The notes under the pieces are model-generated. The model was not told the origin of the DNA and searched no databases. It worked only from the letters and a program-made list of their open reading frames with translations. From Ramlibacter paludis (GTDB lineage: Bacteria > Pseudomonadota > Gammaproteobacteria > Burkholderiales > Burkholderiaceae_C), in NCBI RefSeq assembly GCF_022012305.1, contig NZ_JAKLTM010000004.1, forward strand, positions 248,001 through 312,000: 64,000 nucleotides of DNA. The letters are read 5' to 3'. Made by a program: the position numbers and the translations under genes. The first letter of the stretch is position 1; each line of letters opens with the position of its first letter. Positions 44,138 through 53,677 of the stretch are shown one piece after another.

Positions 44138-44482
44138 CTACTCCGCGCGTTCGATGGCGGAGACGAAGTACGCGCCGTCCTTCTTGTCGGCGGTGAACCG
44201 CACCTTGTCGCCTTCCTTGAGCCCTTCCAGCAGCTTCGGATCGCTGGCGGTGAATACCATCGTCATCGCCGGCATGTCGAGGTTGGCCAGCGGTCCATGG
44301 CGCAAGGTGATCTTGCCCAGCGCCAGGTCGATCTTGCGGACTTCGCCTTCGGACTGCGGCTTGCCCGCCGCCTGTTCGGCGTGGTGCCCCGCGTGATCGG
44401 CGGAGGGAGCCGCTTGCTGTGCGAAGGCGCCGGCGGATGCCAACAGGCTGGCGGCGATGACGAGCGTGTGCACTGCCTTCAT
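44138..44482 (-). CDS. CusF-like periplasmic copper-binding protein
   Basis: 114 residues from ATG 44482. Signal peptide (residues 1-21), a His-rich linker (SADHAGHHAEQ), then a CusF domain: GEVRKIDLALGKITLRHGPLANLDMPAMTMVFTASD, where the HG...MPAMTM pattern supplies the His/Met copper ligands. It should carry Cu(I) or Ag(I) in the periplasm. The ATG overlaps the end of the cupredoxin gene by four bases, so both belong to the operon led by the TolC-like gene at 47798. Confidence 0.88.
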   Translation of the reverse strand: MKAVHTLVIAASLLASAGAFAQQAAPSADHAGHHAEQAAGKPQSEGEVRKIDLALGKITLRHGPLANLDMPAMTMVFTASDPKLLEGLKEGDKVRFTADKKDGAYFVSAIERAE

Positions 44483-44967
44483 CGCACGACCACCTTTCCG
44501 ATCATGCCGGCCTCGAAGTGACCCGGCTGCAGGCACGCGAACTCGAAGCTCCCGGGCTGGGTGAACTGCCACACGATCTCGCCGCTGCTGCCCGGCTTCA
44601 CATGGGCCATGTTCGGGTCCGCATGTTCCATGCCGGGAAACTTCTTCATCAGCGCGGCATGCTCCTTCAGCGCTTCGGCCGTGCCGAGCACCATCTCGTG
44701 CAGGACCTGGCCCTCGTTGCGGACCACGAACTTCACCGTCTCGCCGCGCCTGACCGTGATGGACGACGGGGTGAACCGCATGCTGTCGGTCATGCCGACC
44801 TTCACGGTGCGCGACACCTTCGCCGGATCGCCCTCCTGCCCGAAGGCAGTCGCTTCGACCTTGCTCGCGTCGAAGCGGCGTGGAGCGGCGTGCTCGTCGC
44901 CATGCGCCATGGACTGCGTCGACACGAGCATCACCGAAAGGGCGGCGCAAATGGTGAGGGACTTCAT
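44479..44967 (-). CDS. Cupredoxin-domain periplasmic protein
   Basis: 162 residues from ATG 44967 (MKSLTICAALSVMLVSTQSMAHG), chosen because GGAG lies six nt upstream; an ATG two codons earlier sits directly on that site. Signal peptide, then a plastocyanin-like domain: FTPSSITVRRGETVKFVVRNEGQVLHEMVLG and WQFTQPGSFEFACLQPGHFEAGMIGKVVV. The type 1 copper ligands would be His (LHEM), Cys (FACLQPGHFEAGM), His and Met. It may pass electrons or copper to the oxidase encoded just upstream. Confidence 0.87.
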   Translation of the reverse strand: MKSLTICAALSVMLVSTQSMAHGDEHAAPRRFDASKVEATAFGQEGDPAKVSRTVKVGMTDSMRFTPSSITVRRGETVKFVVRNEGQVLHEMVLGTAEALKEHAALMKKFPGMEHADPNMAHVKPGSSGEIVWQFTQPGSFEFACLQPGHFEAGMIGKVVVR

Positions 44968-44981
44968 CTTCATCTCCTTGT

Positions 44982-46349
44982 TCAATGGCCCGCATGGCCG
45001 GAAGGCCGGCGCACGGACAGGTTCGTCTTTCCCGGGGCGGGCGGCTGGGCGCGCGCCGGCTCCCGCAGCTGGCCGGTGTATTCATAAACGACGGTGCCGG
45101 GCGGGTGCTTGTAGGCGCCGGGATCCTTGAAGTCGCCGGGACGGACGTCGTCGCGCACCTTCACCACGCTGAACATGCCGCCCATGCCCACCGGGCCGAA
45201 CGGGCCGCGGCCGGTCATCATCGGCAGGGTGTTGTCCGGGATGGGCATTTCCATCTCGGCCATCTCGTGCATGCCCTTCTCGCCCATGGCCATGTAGTCG
45301 GGCACGAGTTTCGCGATCCGTTCCGCTACGCCCCGCTGGTCCACGCCGACCATCGTGGGCACGTTGTGCCCCATGGCGTTCATGGTGTGGTGCGACTTGT
45401 GGCAGTGGATGGCCCAGTCCCCGGCCACGGCGTTGAACTCGATCGCGCGCAATTGCCCGACCCCGATGTCGGTCGTCACCTCCGGCCAGCGGGCCGCCTT
45501 GGCGATCCAGCCTCCATCGGTGCCGGTGACTTCGAAGTGCGGACCGTGCATGTGGATCGGATGGTTCGTCATGGTCAGGTTGCCGATGCGGATGCGGACG
45601 CGTTCACCGGTGCGGGCGACCAGCGGGTCGATGCCCGGAAAGACGCGGTTGTTCCACGTCCACATGTTGAAGTCGGTCATGGTGCTCACCTTCGGCGTCA
45701 TCGCGCCCGGCTCGACGTCGTAGGAAGCCAGCATGAACATGAAGTCGCGGTCGACCTTCATGAAGCTGCTGTCCTTCGGGTGCACCACGAGGCAGCCGTA
45801 CATGCCGAGCGCGAGCTGCAGCTGTTCGTCCAGGTGCGTGTGATAGAAGTGCGACCCCGGCCGCAGCAGCGTGAACTCGTAGACGTAGGTCTTGCCCACC
45901 GGGATGGGCGGCTGCGTCAACCCTGACACGCCGTCCATGCCAGAAGGCAGCAGAATCCCGTGCCAGTGGATCGCGGTCGGCTCCGGCAGCTTGTTGGTGA
46001 CGAAGATGCGGACGCGGTCGCCTTCCACCGCCTCGATGGTGGGGCCGGGGCTGGAGCCGTTGAAGCCCCACATGTTGACCTTCATGCCCGGGGCGAACTC
46101 GCGTACCACCGGCTCGCAGACCAAGTGGAATTCCTTGACGTTGGCGTTCATGCGCCAGGGCAGCGACCAGCCGTTGAGCGTCACCACCGGGTTGAACGGC
46201 CGCCCCGTGGGCGGGGCTGGCGGTGGCTGCGTGGCGGCCGAGGACTGGACCACGGCTTCCGGCAGCGAGGCAGCGCCGGCGCGGCTGACCGCACTGGCAC
46301 CGAGCGCGACGGCTCCTGCGGTCTTGAAGAAGTTGCGACGATTCGACAT
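44982..46349 (-). CDS. Multicopper oxidase, periplasmic
   Basis: 455 residues. A twin-arginine signal (NRRNFFKTAGAVALGASAV) directs export of the folded enzyme. Copper motifs in order are HWHG, FYHTHLDEQ, HPIHMHG and HCHKSHHTMNAM, covering the trinuclear and type 1 sites. The C-terminal third is Met-rich (GEKGMHEMAEMEMPIPDN), as in Cu(I)-oxidising enzymes. It likely oxidises Cu(I) to the less toxic Cu(II) in the periplasm. It follows the TolC-like gene by 12 bp. Confidence 0.92.
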   Translation of the reverse strand: MSNRRNFFKTAGAVALGASAVSRAGAASLPEAVVQSSAATQPPPAPPTGRPFNPVVTLNGWSLPWRMNANVKEFHLVCEPVVREFAPGMKVNMWGFNGSSPGPTIEAVEGDRVRIFVTNKLPEPTAIHWHGILLPSGMDGVSGLTQPPIPVGKTYVYEFTLLRPGSHFYHTHLDEQLQLALGMYGCLVVHPKDSSFMKVDRDFMFMLASYDVEPGAMTPKVSTMTDFNMWTWNNRVFPGIDPLVARTGERVRIRIGNLTMTNHPIHMHGPHFEVTGTDGGWIAKAARWPEVTTDIGVGQLRAIEFNAVAGDWAIHCHKSHHTMNAMGHNVPTMVGVDQRGVAERIAKLVPDYMAMGEKGMHEMAEMEMPIPDNTLPMMTGRGPFGPVGMGGMFSVVKVRDDVRPGDFKDPGAYKHPPGTVVYEYTGQLREPARAQPPAPGKTNLSVRRPSGHAGH

Positions 46350-46361
46350 GGTTGTTCTTTC

Positions 46362-47798
46362 TCAGTGCGCCTGCGACGGAACCGCACCGGTCGCAGTCCT
46401 TGGCTGCGCCAGGGCCGACGCGCCCGGCGACCCGCCCGTGAGCGCCGTCTGCAGGTTGGTATCCGCGACCCAGAAGTCGCGCAGCGCCTGCACGTAGCCG
46501 GTCACGCCCGCGACCTGTTCGCGCGCATCGGCCAGCAGCTCGAACACGCTGATCAACATGCCGTTGTAGCGAAGCAGGTTCTCCTCGGAGATGCGCTTGC
46601 GCAGCGGCACGACTTCGTCGCGGTAGTGCCGCGCCAGGTCGTACGCCGTGCGATAGGCCGAGTACGACTCGCGCACTTCGGAGCGCGCGTTGACGGCCAC
46701 TTCCGCCGTGCGGTTCACCGATTGCATGTAGATCGCTTCGGCGCGCGCCGCGCGGGTGGCGCCGAAGTCGAACAGCGGCAGTTCCAGCTCGATCTCGTAG
46801 CCGTCGGATCGCGGGACACCCGTCTCGCTCTTGTTCTGGTAGCCCAGCTCCAGCACGTTGATGAATCGCGTGGCCATCGTGAGCCCCAGCGACCTGGCAG
46901 CGGCCTCCGTGCCGCGCGTGGCCAGGAGGACGTCCAGGCGCTTTTCCAGCGCCGTGCGCTCCGCGTCGCGCGGGTCGGCTGGCTGTTTCGGCAGGTCCGG
47001 CAACCGCTCGGGGAGCCGGATGGCCGGGTCGCCGGAAAGTCCGAGCAGCCGGATGAGGCGTTCACGATCGGCAGTGGCCTGGTGCTGCGCGCGGGCCAGC
47101 TGCGCGCTTGCGTCCGCGTAGAACGCCTGCTCGCGCATCTGCGTGAGCTTGCTGAAGTTGCCGGCCTGCAGCATGCGCTTGGCGAGTTCATTGGAGGCAT
47201 CGGCCGCCTCCTTCACCTGCTGGTGGAACCTGACCAGTTCCTGCGCCGCCACGGCGTCGAAGTAGGCGCGCCGCACGGTGTTCGCCACGCCGACTGCGTC
47301 CAGGGCGGCCTGGTACTGGGCCTGCTCGAAGCGGCGCTGGCCGACTTCCGAAGCCACGGGCAGGGTGAGCAAGCCCAGCACGTTGAACAACACGCTGCGT
47401 TCGATTTCGACGCTGCCGCCGCCGGAAAGGCGGCCGAAGCGGAAGACCGGATTCGGCAGCCGCCCGGCACGCACGGCGTCGGCCTCCGCGATGCCGAGTT
47501 CACCCAGCCGGGCCTGCAGCCCGCGGTTGTTCAGGAAAGCGATTTCGACGGCGGCGTCCGCCGTGAGTGGTTGCGCAAGCAGTTCGGCAACGCGTCCCTG
47601 GGCCACCTGGCGCTCGCTGTCGGCGCGCTGCATCGCCACTTGCTGGCCAGTGCGCTCCTTGGTCAGCTGCGCCACCTTGTCGAAGCCGCCGTCGGCGGAG
47701 AAGGAGGCGCAGCCGGCCAGGAGCGCGGATGAGGCCGCGATTGCGCACGGGCGCAACCACGGAAAGGCTGCGGGCAGCCTGCAGGTGTTCTTGTTCAT
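46362..47798 (-). CDS. TolC/CusC-type outer membrane factor
   Basis: 478 residues with a lipoprotein signal ending SALLAGC. Two OEP repeats give the alpha-barrel: residues about 85-265 (RLPNPVFRFGRLSGGGSVEIE, ARAQHQATADRERLIRLLGL) and about 285-450. As a trimer it should form the outer membrane channel of an efflux or secretion system. The inner membrane pump and adaptor that normally go with CusC are absent here; the downstream genes are instead a multicopper oxidase, a cupredoxin and a CusF-like protein. Confidence 0.87.
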   Translation of the reverse strand: MNKNTCRLPAAFPWLRPCAIAASSALLAGCASFSADGGFDKVAQLTKERTGQQVAMQRADSERQVAQGRVAELLAQPLTADAAVEIAFLNNRGLQARLGELGIAEADAVRAGRLPNPVFRFGRLSGGGSVEIERSVLFNVLGLLTLPVASEVGQRRFEQAQYQAALDAVGVANTVRRAYFDAVAAQELVRFHQQVKEAADASNELAKRMLQAGNFSKLTQMREQAFYADASAQLARAQHQATADRERLIRLLGLSGDPAIRLPERLPDLPKQPADPRDAERTALEKRLDVLLATRGTEAAARSLGLTMATRFINVLELGYQNKSETGVPRSDGYEIELELPLFDFGATRAARAEAIYMQSVNRTAEVAVNARSEVRESYSAYRTAYDLARHYRDEVVPLRKRISEENLLRYNGMLISVFELLADAREQVAGVTGYVQALRDFWVADTNLQTALTGGSPGASALAQPRTATGAVPSQAH

Positions 47799-47892
47799 TC
47801 CAAAGCCAATCCGAATCGCCGACGGGGGTCGGCCGATGCCCGTGCGCAGCGCGCGCGAGCGCCATCAGGCCTCGTGCGGAGGCCTCAATGGG

Positions 47893-48273
47893 TCAGATGG
47901 TTCGGGGTGGGCGCTCCTGCCCGCCGCAGAAGAACTCGGCGGCCGGAGCCAGGTACTCGGAAGCCGGAGCCGCTGCGGGCGGCCCCTGGGGAAGCGTGAT
48001 GCTGGATGCAACCGTGGCCGGCACGGAACAGCAGGACGCGCACGAGCTGCACTTGTCCGTGCCGTCGTGGCCGCCGCCGTGATCGTGTGCGGCATTCGGC
48101 TGGGCAGCCGCTTGGTCGTGGCTTGCCTGGTGCTCATGGCCGTGGTGGCCGCCGGCGGCTGCAACGTGCGCATGCGTGCCGGAGGGCGCGCACAGCATGG
48201 CAGCGGCCATCGCACCCCGCATCGGGAGTGCGAACGCCAGCAGGACCAGGAGCCACACGCGAATCAACTTCAC
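47893..48273 (-). CDS. His/Cys-rich periplasmic protein, 126 aa
   Basis: Start is GTG 48273 (MKLIRVWLLVLLAFALPMRGAMA, a clear signal peptide). The mature protein is rich in His (HAHVAAAGGHHGHEHQASHDQ, HDHGGGHDG) and has a Cys cluster KCSSCASCCSVP, both typical metal-binding stretches. It somewhat resembles DUF2946 proteins of copper loci but is not firmly assignable. It is divergent from the copper chaperone gene and lies 94 bp upstream of the TolC-like gene on the same strand, so it may lead that operon. Confidence 0.65.
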   Translation of the reverse strand: MKLIRVWLLVLLAFALPMRGAMAAAMLCAPSGTHAHVAAAGGHHGHEHQASHDQAAAQPNAAHDHGGGHDGTDKCSSCASCCSVPATVASSITLPQGPPAAAPASEYLAPAAEFFCGGQERPPRTI

Positions 48274-48328
48274 AGTGCTTAGGTTAACACGGGCGGAAAA
48301 GTTCCATCGACGCCGCGCAAAATAGTCC

Positions 48329-48359
48329 TTGACCTTGCCACCATGGGAAGGTTGATCAT
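48329..48359 (+). promoter_or_regulatory. CueR/MerR-type copper promoter
   Basis: -35 TTGACC at 48329-48334 and -10 GATCAT at 48354-48359 are separated by 19 bp, the long spacer typical of MerR-family activated promoters. The spacer holds the dyad ACCTTGCC-ACCAT-GGGAAGGT (48332-48352), very like CueR operators. It faces the CopZ-like gene and, beyond it, the Met-rich and CopA genes. No merR gene is in the window. Confidence 0.8.
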
Positions 48360-48389
48360 TGCTCCATCACCATCGCATCGGAGCACTCC

Positions 48390-48695
48390 ATGGTCACTTT
48401 CAAGATCCCCGACATGACCTGCGGCCACTGCGCCGCAACCATCGCCAAGGCCATCGCTGCCGAAGACGCAGGCGCGCGCGTGGAGTTCGACCTGCCTGGT
48501 CACCTCGTGCACGTGGCCGGCAACTCGGCCATCCCCGCGGAACTCGAATCGGCGATCCGGGAGGCGGGCTATTCGCCGAGCGCCGTTGAAGCCCAGCCGG
48601 CGCGCTCCGGAGGCTGCGGTTGCGGCTGCGGCAGTCCGAAGGGAGTTGACCTGCCTCAAGCGCAGGGGAGCGCCAGGGGCGGATGCTGCATCTGA
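48390..48695 (+). CDS. CopZ-like copper chaperone with Cys-rich tail
   Basis: 101 residues. An HMA domain at 1-66 has the metal site MTCGHC (residues 9-14). After it comes a tail GGCGCGCGSPKG and a final GGCCI, which supply six more Cys; ordinary CopZ proteins stop at about 66-70 residues. It should take up Cu(I) in the cytoplasm and hand it to the P1B ATPase encoded downstream. The CueR-type promoter lies 31 bp before the ATG. Confidence 0.85.
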   Translation: MVTFKIPDMTCGHCAATIAKAIAAEDAGARVEFDLPGHLVHVAGNSAIPAELESAIREAGYSPSAVEAQPARSGGCGCGCGSPKGVDLPQAQGSARGGCCI

Positions 48696-48713
48696 TTACC
48701 TGGGAGCACTTTC

Positions 48714-49175
<462 letters not shown>

Positions 49176-49242
49176 TCCCGGGCGGTCACCAGGCTCTGCG
49201 CAACCCTTGGCGCAGGCCTGAAAGAAAACAGGAAACGCTGCC

Positions 49243-51441
49243 ATGCAAGTTCCCTCCATTCACGCGGAGCACGGCCACCACCACGCCCCCACCGCCCCGG
49301 CCGCTCCGCTGACCGGCCATCAGGACGGCAAGGCCGTGGAATACACGTGCCCCATGCACCCGCAGGTTCGCCAGATGGGGCCCGGCCATTGCCCCATCTG
49401 CGGCATGGCCCTCGAACCGGTGCTTGCCACGGGCGACGCCGAGAGCCCGGAACTGCGCGACATGACCCGCAGGTTCTGGATCGGGCTGGCCCTGACGGCG
49501 CCGGTGTTCATCCTGGAAATGGGCGGGCACCTCCTCGGCTGGCATCTCCTGCCCGGCCAGGCGTCCAACTGGGTGCAGCTGCTCCTGGGCACGCCGGTGG
49601 TGCTGTGGGCCGGTTGGCCGTTCTTCGTTCGCGCACTGGCGTCCGTGAGGAACCGCAGCCTGAACATGTTCACCCTGATCGCCCTGGGCACCGGGGCGGC
49701 GTGGCTGTACAGCATGGCCGGCACGCTGGCGCCGGGCCTGTTCCCGCCGGAGCTGCGCGCCCACGATGGCTCGATCGCGGTGTACTTCGAGGCCGCGGCG
49801 GTCATCACCGTGCTCGTGCTGCTGGGCCAGGTGCTGGAACTGAGGGCGCGCGAGAAGACGTCCGGCGCGATCAAGGCCCTCCTCGACCTCGCGCCCAAGA
49901 CCGCCGTGCGCGTGGGGCACGAAGGCGCCGACGAAACCGTCCCGATCGACACCATCCAGGCCGGCGAGCTGCTGCGCGTGCGGCCCGGGGAGAAGGTGCC
50001 GGTGGACGGCGAGCTGGTGGAAGGAAAGGGAACCGTGGACGAGTCCATGGTCACCGGCGAGCCGATGCCGGTCGCCAAGGCGCCGGGCGCGAAGGTCACG
50101 GCGGGCACCTTGAACCAGACCGGTGGCTTCGTGATGCGCGCCGAGAAGGTCGGCGCCGAAACGCTGCTGGCGCAGATCGTGCACATGGTGGCCGCAGCGC
50201 AGCGCAGCCGCGCGCCCATCCAACGCATGGCCGACCAGGTGGCCGCCTGGTTCGTGCCCCTCGTGCTCGCGGTGGCGCTCGCCACCTTCGCAGCATGGCT
50301 CGCTTGGGGGCCGGCTCCGGCTTTTTCGTACGCACTGATCGCCGCGGTCGCGGTTCTCATCATCGCCTGCCCCTGCGCCCTGGGGCTGGCGACGCCCATG
50401 TCCATCATGGTGGGCGTGGGGCGCGGCGCCCAGCACGGCGTGCTGGTGCGCGACGCCGAGGCCCTGGAGCGGATGGAGAAGATCGACACCCTGGTCGTCG
50501 ACAAGACCGGCACGCTGACGGAAGGCCGGCCCCGCGTGGTCCACGTCGAGCCGGCCGCCGGCATCGAGGCCGACGACCTGTTGCAAAAGCTGGCCAGCGT
50601 GGAGAGGAACAGCGAGCATCCCCTGGCCATGGCGATCGTTGCGGCCGCGCTCGAGCGCGGGCTGACCTTGTCCGCCGCGACCGACTTCGATTCGCCGGTC
50701 GGACAGGGCGTGGTCGGCCGCGTCGAGGGCGTCGACGTGGCCAGCGGCGCGCCCCGCTTCCTGGCGCAACACGGCGTCGACGTGTCTTCGCTGCAAGCCG
50801 CCGCCGAGCAGCAGCGCGCCCGCGCCGCCACCGTGATCTTCGTCGCCTTCGATCGCCGGCTGGCCGGCTTCGTCGCCATCGCCGACCCGATCAAGGCGAC
50901 CACGCCCGCCGCGCTGCAGGCCTTGCGAGCCGCCGGCGTGCGCATCGTGATGCTCACGGGCGACGGCAAGACCACCGCCGAGGCCGTGGGCCGCGAGCTG
51001 GGAATCGAGGAGGTGGTGGCCGAGGTGTTGCCGCAGGACAAGGCCAGCACCGTGCAGCGCCTGCGCCAGCAGGGCCGCATGGTGGCCATGGCCGGCGACG
51101 GCGTGAACGACGCGCCGGCCCTGGCGGCCGCCGAAGTCGGCATCGCCATGGGAACCGGCACCGACGTGGCGATGGAAAGCGCCGGCATCACGCTGCTGAA
51201 GGGCGACCTGATGGGCATCGTGCGCGCACGCAAGTTGTCGCACGCGACCATGCGCAACATCCGCCAGAACCTCTTCCTGTCCTTTGCCTACAACGTGGCC
51301 GGCATCCCGCTCGCGGCAGGCGTGCTCTACCCGTTCTTCGGGCTGATGCTGTCGCCGGTGGTCGCGGCGGCCGCGATGGCGCTGTCCTCGGTGAGCGTGA
51401 TCGCCAACGCCTTGCGGCTGCGCACGGCCCGCGTCGACTGA
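49243..51441 (+). CDS. copA: Copper-exporting P1B-type ATPase
   Basis: 732 residues. The cytoplasmic N-terminus is His-rich ([10 protein letters not shown]) and carries a short heavy-metal-binding domain [26 protein letters not shown] instead of a full HMA domain. Transmembrane region follows with CPC (Cys376-Cys378) in helix 6, the phosphorylated Asp420 in DKTGT, HP in SEHPLA, and [10 protein letters not shown]. It exports Cu(I) from cytoplasm to periplasm. The copZ-like and Met-rich genes precede it and the CueR-type promoter should drive all three. Confidence 0.95.
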   Translation: MQVPSIHAEHGHHHAPTAPAAPLTGHQDGKAVEYTCPMHPQVRQMGPGHCPICGMALEPVLATGDAESPELRDMTRRFWIGLALTAPVFILEMGGHLLGWHLLPGQASNWVQLLLGTPVVLWAGWPFFVRALASVRNRSLNMFTLIALGTGAAWLYSMAGTLAPGLFPPELRAHDGSIAVYFEAAAVITVLVLLGQVLELRAREKTSGAIKALLDLAPKTAVRVGHEGADETVPIDTIQAGELLRVRPGEKVPVDGELVEGKGTVDESMVTGEPMPVAKAPGAKVTAGTLNQTGGFVMRAEKVGAETLLAQIVHMVAAAQRSRAPIQRMADQVAAWFVPLVLAVALATFAAWLAWGPAPAFSYALIAAVAVLIIACPCALGLATPMSIMVGVGRGAQHGVLVRDAEALERMEKIDTLVVDKTGTLTEGRPRVVHVEPAAGIEADDLLQKLASVERNSEHPLAMAIVAAALERGLTLSAATDFDSPVGQGVVGRVEGVDVASGAPRFLAQHGVDVSSLQAAAEQQRARAATVIFVAFDRRLAGFVAIADPIKATTPAALQALRAAGVRIVMLTGDGKTTAEAVGRELGIEEVVAEVLPQDKASTVQRLRQQGRMVAMAGDGVNDAPALAAAEVGIAMGTGTDVAMESAGITLLKGDLMGIVRARKLSHATMRNIRQNLFLSFAYNVAGIPLAAGVLYPFFGLMLSPVVAAAAMALSSVSVIANALRLRTARVD

Positions 51442-51456
51442 ATTCCGGCGCCGCAA

Positions 51457-51487
51457 GAAAAAAGGCCCGCGACTGCGGGCCCCTTTC
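51457..51487. terminator. Rho-independent terminator between copA and the 120-aa gene
   Basis: Stem GGCCCGC (51464-51470), loop GACT, GCGGGCC (51475-51481). The A-run before it gives a good T-run on the minus strand, and the plus strand has a weaker CCCTTTCC tail. Confidence 0.8.
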
Positions 51488-51503
51488 CTGGCGCCAGGCG
51501 CGA

Positions 51504-51866
51504 TCAGCCGCGGTCGGCCTTGACGACCTTCTTCTTGGCCTTCTTGGTGGTGTGCTTGGTGCTCGACTTGGAGCCCATGTCATTGCCGGCCATCGTGGTC
51601 GACGAACCGGCGGTGGTGCCGGCGTTGGCGGCGGCGCTGGTCGCAGCGGTGCTGCCGGCGCTGCTCGTGCCCATGCTGCCCTGCGCCGTGGCGCCGGCGC
51701 CGCCCGGCGTGCCGGTCGTGCCCATGGGGGTGTTCTGGCTGCTGCGCTGGCCCGCGCCCTGCGCGGGGTTGGCCACCGCGGGGTTCGGCGGGTTGCCCTG
51801 GGCAAAGGCAAGGGCGACGGTGGCGGTGGCCAGACCGGCGACCAGGGTCTTCAGGATGGTGTTCAT
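51504..51866 (-). CDS. Secreted low-complexity protein, 120 aa
   Basis: Signal peptide (MNTILKTLVAGLATATVALAFAQG), then a Gly/Thr/Ser/Ala-rich stretch (GTTGTPGGAGATAQGSMGTSSAGSTAATSAAANAGTTAGSS) and a very basic end (KHTTKKAKKKVVKADRG). Looks disordered, with the basic tail perhaps binding envelope or DNA. AGGAG precedes ATG 51866. Function unknown. Ends before the terminator shared with copA. Confidence 0.6.
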   Translation of the reverse strand: MNTILKTLVAGLATATVALAFAQGNPPNPAVANPAQGAGQRSSQNTPMGTTGTPGGAGATAQGSMGTSSAGSTAATSAAANAGTTAGSSTTMAGNDMGSKSSTKHTTKKAKKKVVKADRG

Positions 51867-51985
51867 GGTTCAGATCTCCTAGCTATGGTGTACGTTGTAA
51901 CCGGCAGATGCCAGCCCGCCCAGCGTGAGGAGAATGACGCAACGGCTTCGTCGGTGCCGCGCTTGCGGCTGTGTCGGACGGCGCC

Positions 51986-52624
51986 TCAGGACGCTTCGAG
52001 CGCGGCGAAGAAGGACTTGGCCGGTCGCGATTCCGGCAGCACGTAGACCACGCTGCGGCCGGCGCCGAGCACGTTGGCGACCACACCTTCGTAGAACGCC
52101 ACCGGCACCACGACGCAGCCCCAGGACACCCGGTTGTCCGTGGGCGTGGCCGTCGCCAGGCGCTCGGCCCGCGCCTTCCAGGCCTTGCCCGGACGCACGC
52201 GGTGGATGGCGAAGGCGCTTTCGTAGTCGACCCAGACCACGTCCTCGCCCTGCAGGTTGCGGCCCGGCTGCGCCTCGAAGCGGCCGGCCGGCGTGGTCTT
52301 GTCCTCGTTGCGCAGGCTGCCGGCCGCGGTGCGTTCGCCCACGCCCGGCACGATGTGGTCGCCGCGCGCCGACCCGAGCAGGGCCACGCTGCTGCCGGCG
52401 AGTCGGCCGTCGGCGTCGAACACGTAAAGCATGGCGTGGCGCTTGTCGACCAGCGCAAAGGGTCGGCCCTGGGTGTCGCCGCTGGCCTTGATCCAGGCGA
52501 GCAGCCTCTGCGCCTCGGGCAAGGCCTTGAGCAAATAGGGCTGGCCGGCGCCCGCTGCAGCGGCCAGCATGCAAAACGCCGTACAGACGGCTGCTTTGCG
52601 CAGCCACCGGCTTGCCATCGACAT
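51986..52624 (-). CDS. L,D-transpeptidase-like protein, first of a tandem pair
   Basis: 212 residues from ATG 52624 with a signal peptide (residues 1-26). A YkuD-type domain covers about 50-205: AMLYVFDADGRLAGSSVALLGSARGDHIVPGVGERTAAGSLRNEDKTTPAGRFEAQPGRN, with the catalytic region IHRVRP...NRVSWGCVVVP. The catalytic Cys is Cys170, but the normal SHGC motif reads SWGC. It should cross-link peptidoglycan or attach proteins to it in the periplasm. A paralogue follows upstream. Confidence 0.78.
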   Translation of the reverse strand: MSMASRWLRKAAVCTAFCMLAAAAGAGQPYLLKALPEAQRLLAWIKASGDTQGRPFALVDKRHAMLYVFDADGRLAGSSVALLGSARGDHIVPGVGERTAAGSLRNEDKTTPAGRFEAQPGRNLQGEDVVWVDYESAFAIHRVRPGKAWKARAERLATATPTDNRVSWGCVVVPVAFYEGVVANVLGAGRSVVYVLPESRPAKSFFAALEAS

Positions 52625-52734
52625 CCGAGTCCCCCGTGCCGAGCGGTGGGTGGCTCAGCTGGGGTCGGATGCTAGCAAGCCCGCTCGGCGGTGGGCAAGG
52701 GATGTAAAGGTAACAGCCGGGCCAGGCCCGACGT

Positions 52735-53565
52735 TCAGCGCTTGAATGCGACTTGTTGCGCGTGCGCGTTGCCGGCTTGCGCCTGCAGCACGTCGTAGGC
52801 GCCGAAGACCTGTTCGGCCGACCGCGTTTCGGGCAGCACGTAGACGATGGCGCCGTATTTCTTCACGGTGGGATTCAGGACGTCTTCGTAGAAGCTCACC
52901 GGCAGGTTGATGCAGCCGAAGGAAATGCGGTTGTCGTCCACGGTCAGCGTGGCCAGGCGCTCCAGGCGGCGTTCGGCGGCCACCAGCGGGCGGATGCGGT
53001 GCATGGAGACGGCCGCTGCGTAGTCCACCCAGACGACGTCTTCGCCGTTGGCGTTGCGGCCCGGCTCGGCGACGAAGCGGCCGGCCGGCGTGGTCTTCTC
53101 TTCCGGCAGCACCTGGGCGATCGGCTTGTCGCCCACGCCCGGGAAGGTGTCGTCGCCGCGGGCGGCGCCCAGCAGCGCGGGAGCGCTGTCCTTCAGCTTG
53201 CCGTCCGGGCCGAACACGTAGACGCGGGCGTCCTTCTTGTCGACGATCACGAAGGCGTGCTTCTTGGCGTCGCCGGTGAAGACCGCCCAGTTCGCCACCT
53301 TGAGGGCGTCGGCGGAGGGCTGCTCGCCCTTGAAGTCGGCCAGCTGCACGCCGTTCACGCTGTCGGGTGCGGGAGCCGCGGCGGGAGGCTGCTGCGTGGC
53401 CGGGGCAGTCGCCACGGCCGCATGTTCGGCCGCCTTGTTCTTCTGCGCCATGCGCAGCGGCGGGATGATGATCACCAGCAGCGCGATGCCGACCAGGGCG
53501 CCCTTGCGCAGCGCATCCCAGAACTCGTTGCGTTCGGTGTTCTCTTCGGGCTTGTCGGATTGCAT
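52735..53565 (-). CDS. L,D-transpeptidase-like protein, second of a tandem pair
   Basis: 276 residues. A short cytoplasmic N-terminus and a transmembrane helix at about 25-40 (GALVGIALLVIIIPPL) anchor it, then an Ala/Pro-rich linker leads to the YkuD-type domain (VYVFGPDGKLKDSAPALLGAARGDDTFPGVGDKPIAQVLPEEKTTPAGRFVAEPGRN...MHRIRP...NRISFGCINLP). Catalytic Cys218; the SHGC motif is SFGC. About half the domain is identical to the neighbouring protein, pointing to a tandem duplication. A CCTACAGG motif is 82 nt upstream. Confidence 0.78.
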   Translation of the reverse strand: MQSDKPEENTERNEFWDALRKGALVGIALLVIIIPPLRMAQKNKAAEHAAVATAPATQQPPAAAPAPDSVNGVQLADFKGEQPSADALKVANWAVFTGDAKKHAFVIVDKKDARVYVFGPDGKLKDSAPALLGAARGDDTFPGVGDKPIAQVLPEEKTTPAGRFVAEPGRNANGEDVVWVDYAAAVSMHRIRPLVAAERRLERLATLTVDDNRISFGCINLPVSFYEDVLNPTVKKYGAIVYVLPETRSAEQVFGAYDVLQAQAGNAHAQQVAFKR

Positions 53566-53646
53566 GGCTACGGCGGAGGAAGTGGGCAGGTGGCGGCCAG
53601 CTTAGGAAGCGGGCCGCTCAGCCCGGGTGGGCGGAAGGCGGCGTCG

Positions 53647-53654
53647 CCTGTAGG
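53647..53654 (-). promoter_or_regulatory. CCTACAGG motif (recurrent in window)
   Basis: Flanked by GCG on both sides and oriented toward the larger L,D-transpeptidase gene, 82 nt before its ATG. Confidence 0.3.
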
Positions 53655-53677
53655 CGTCCGCGCCCTCCCGCTTCGCT

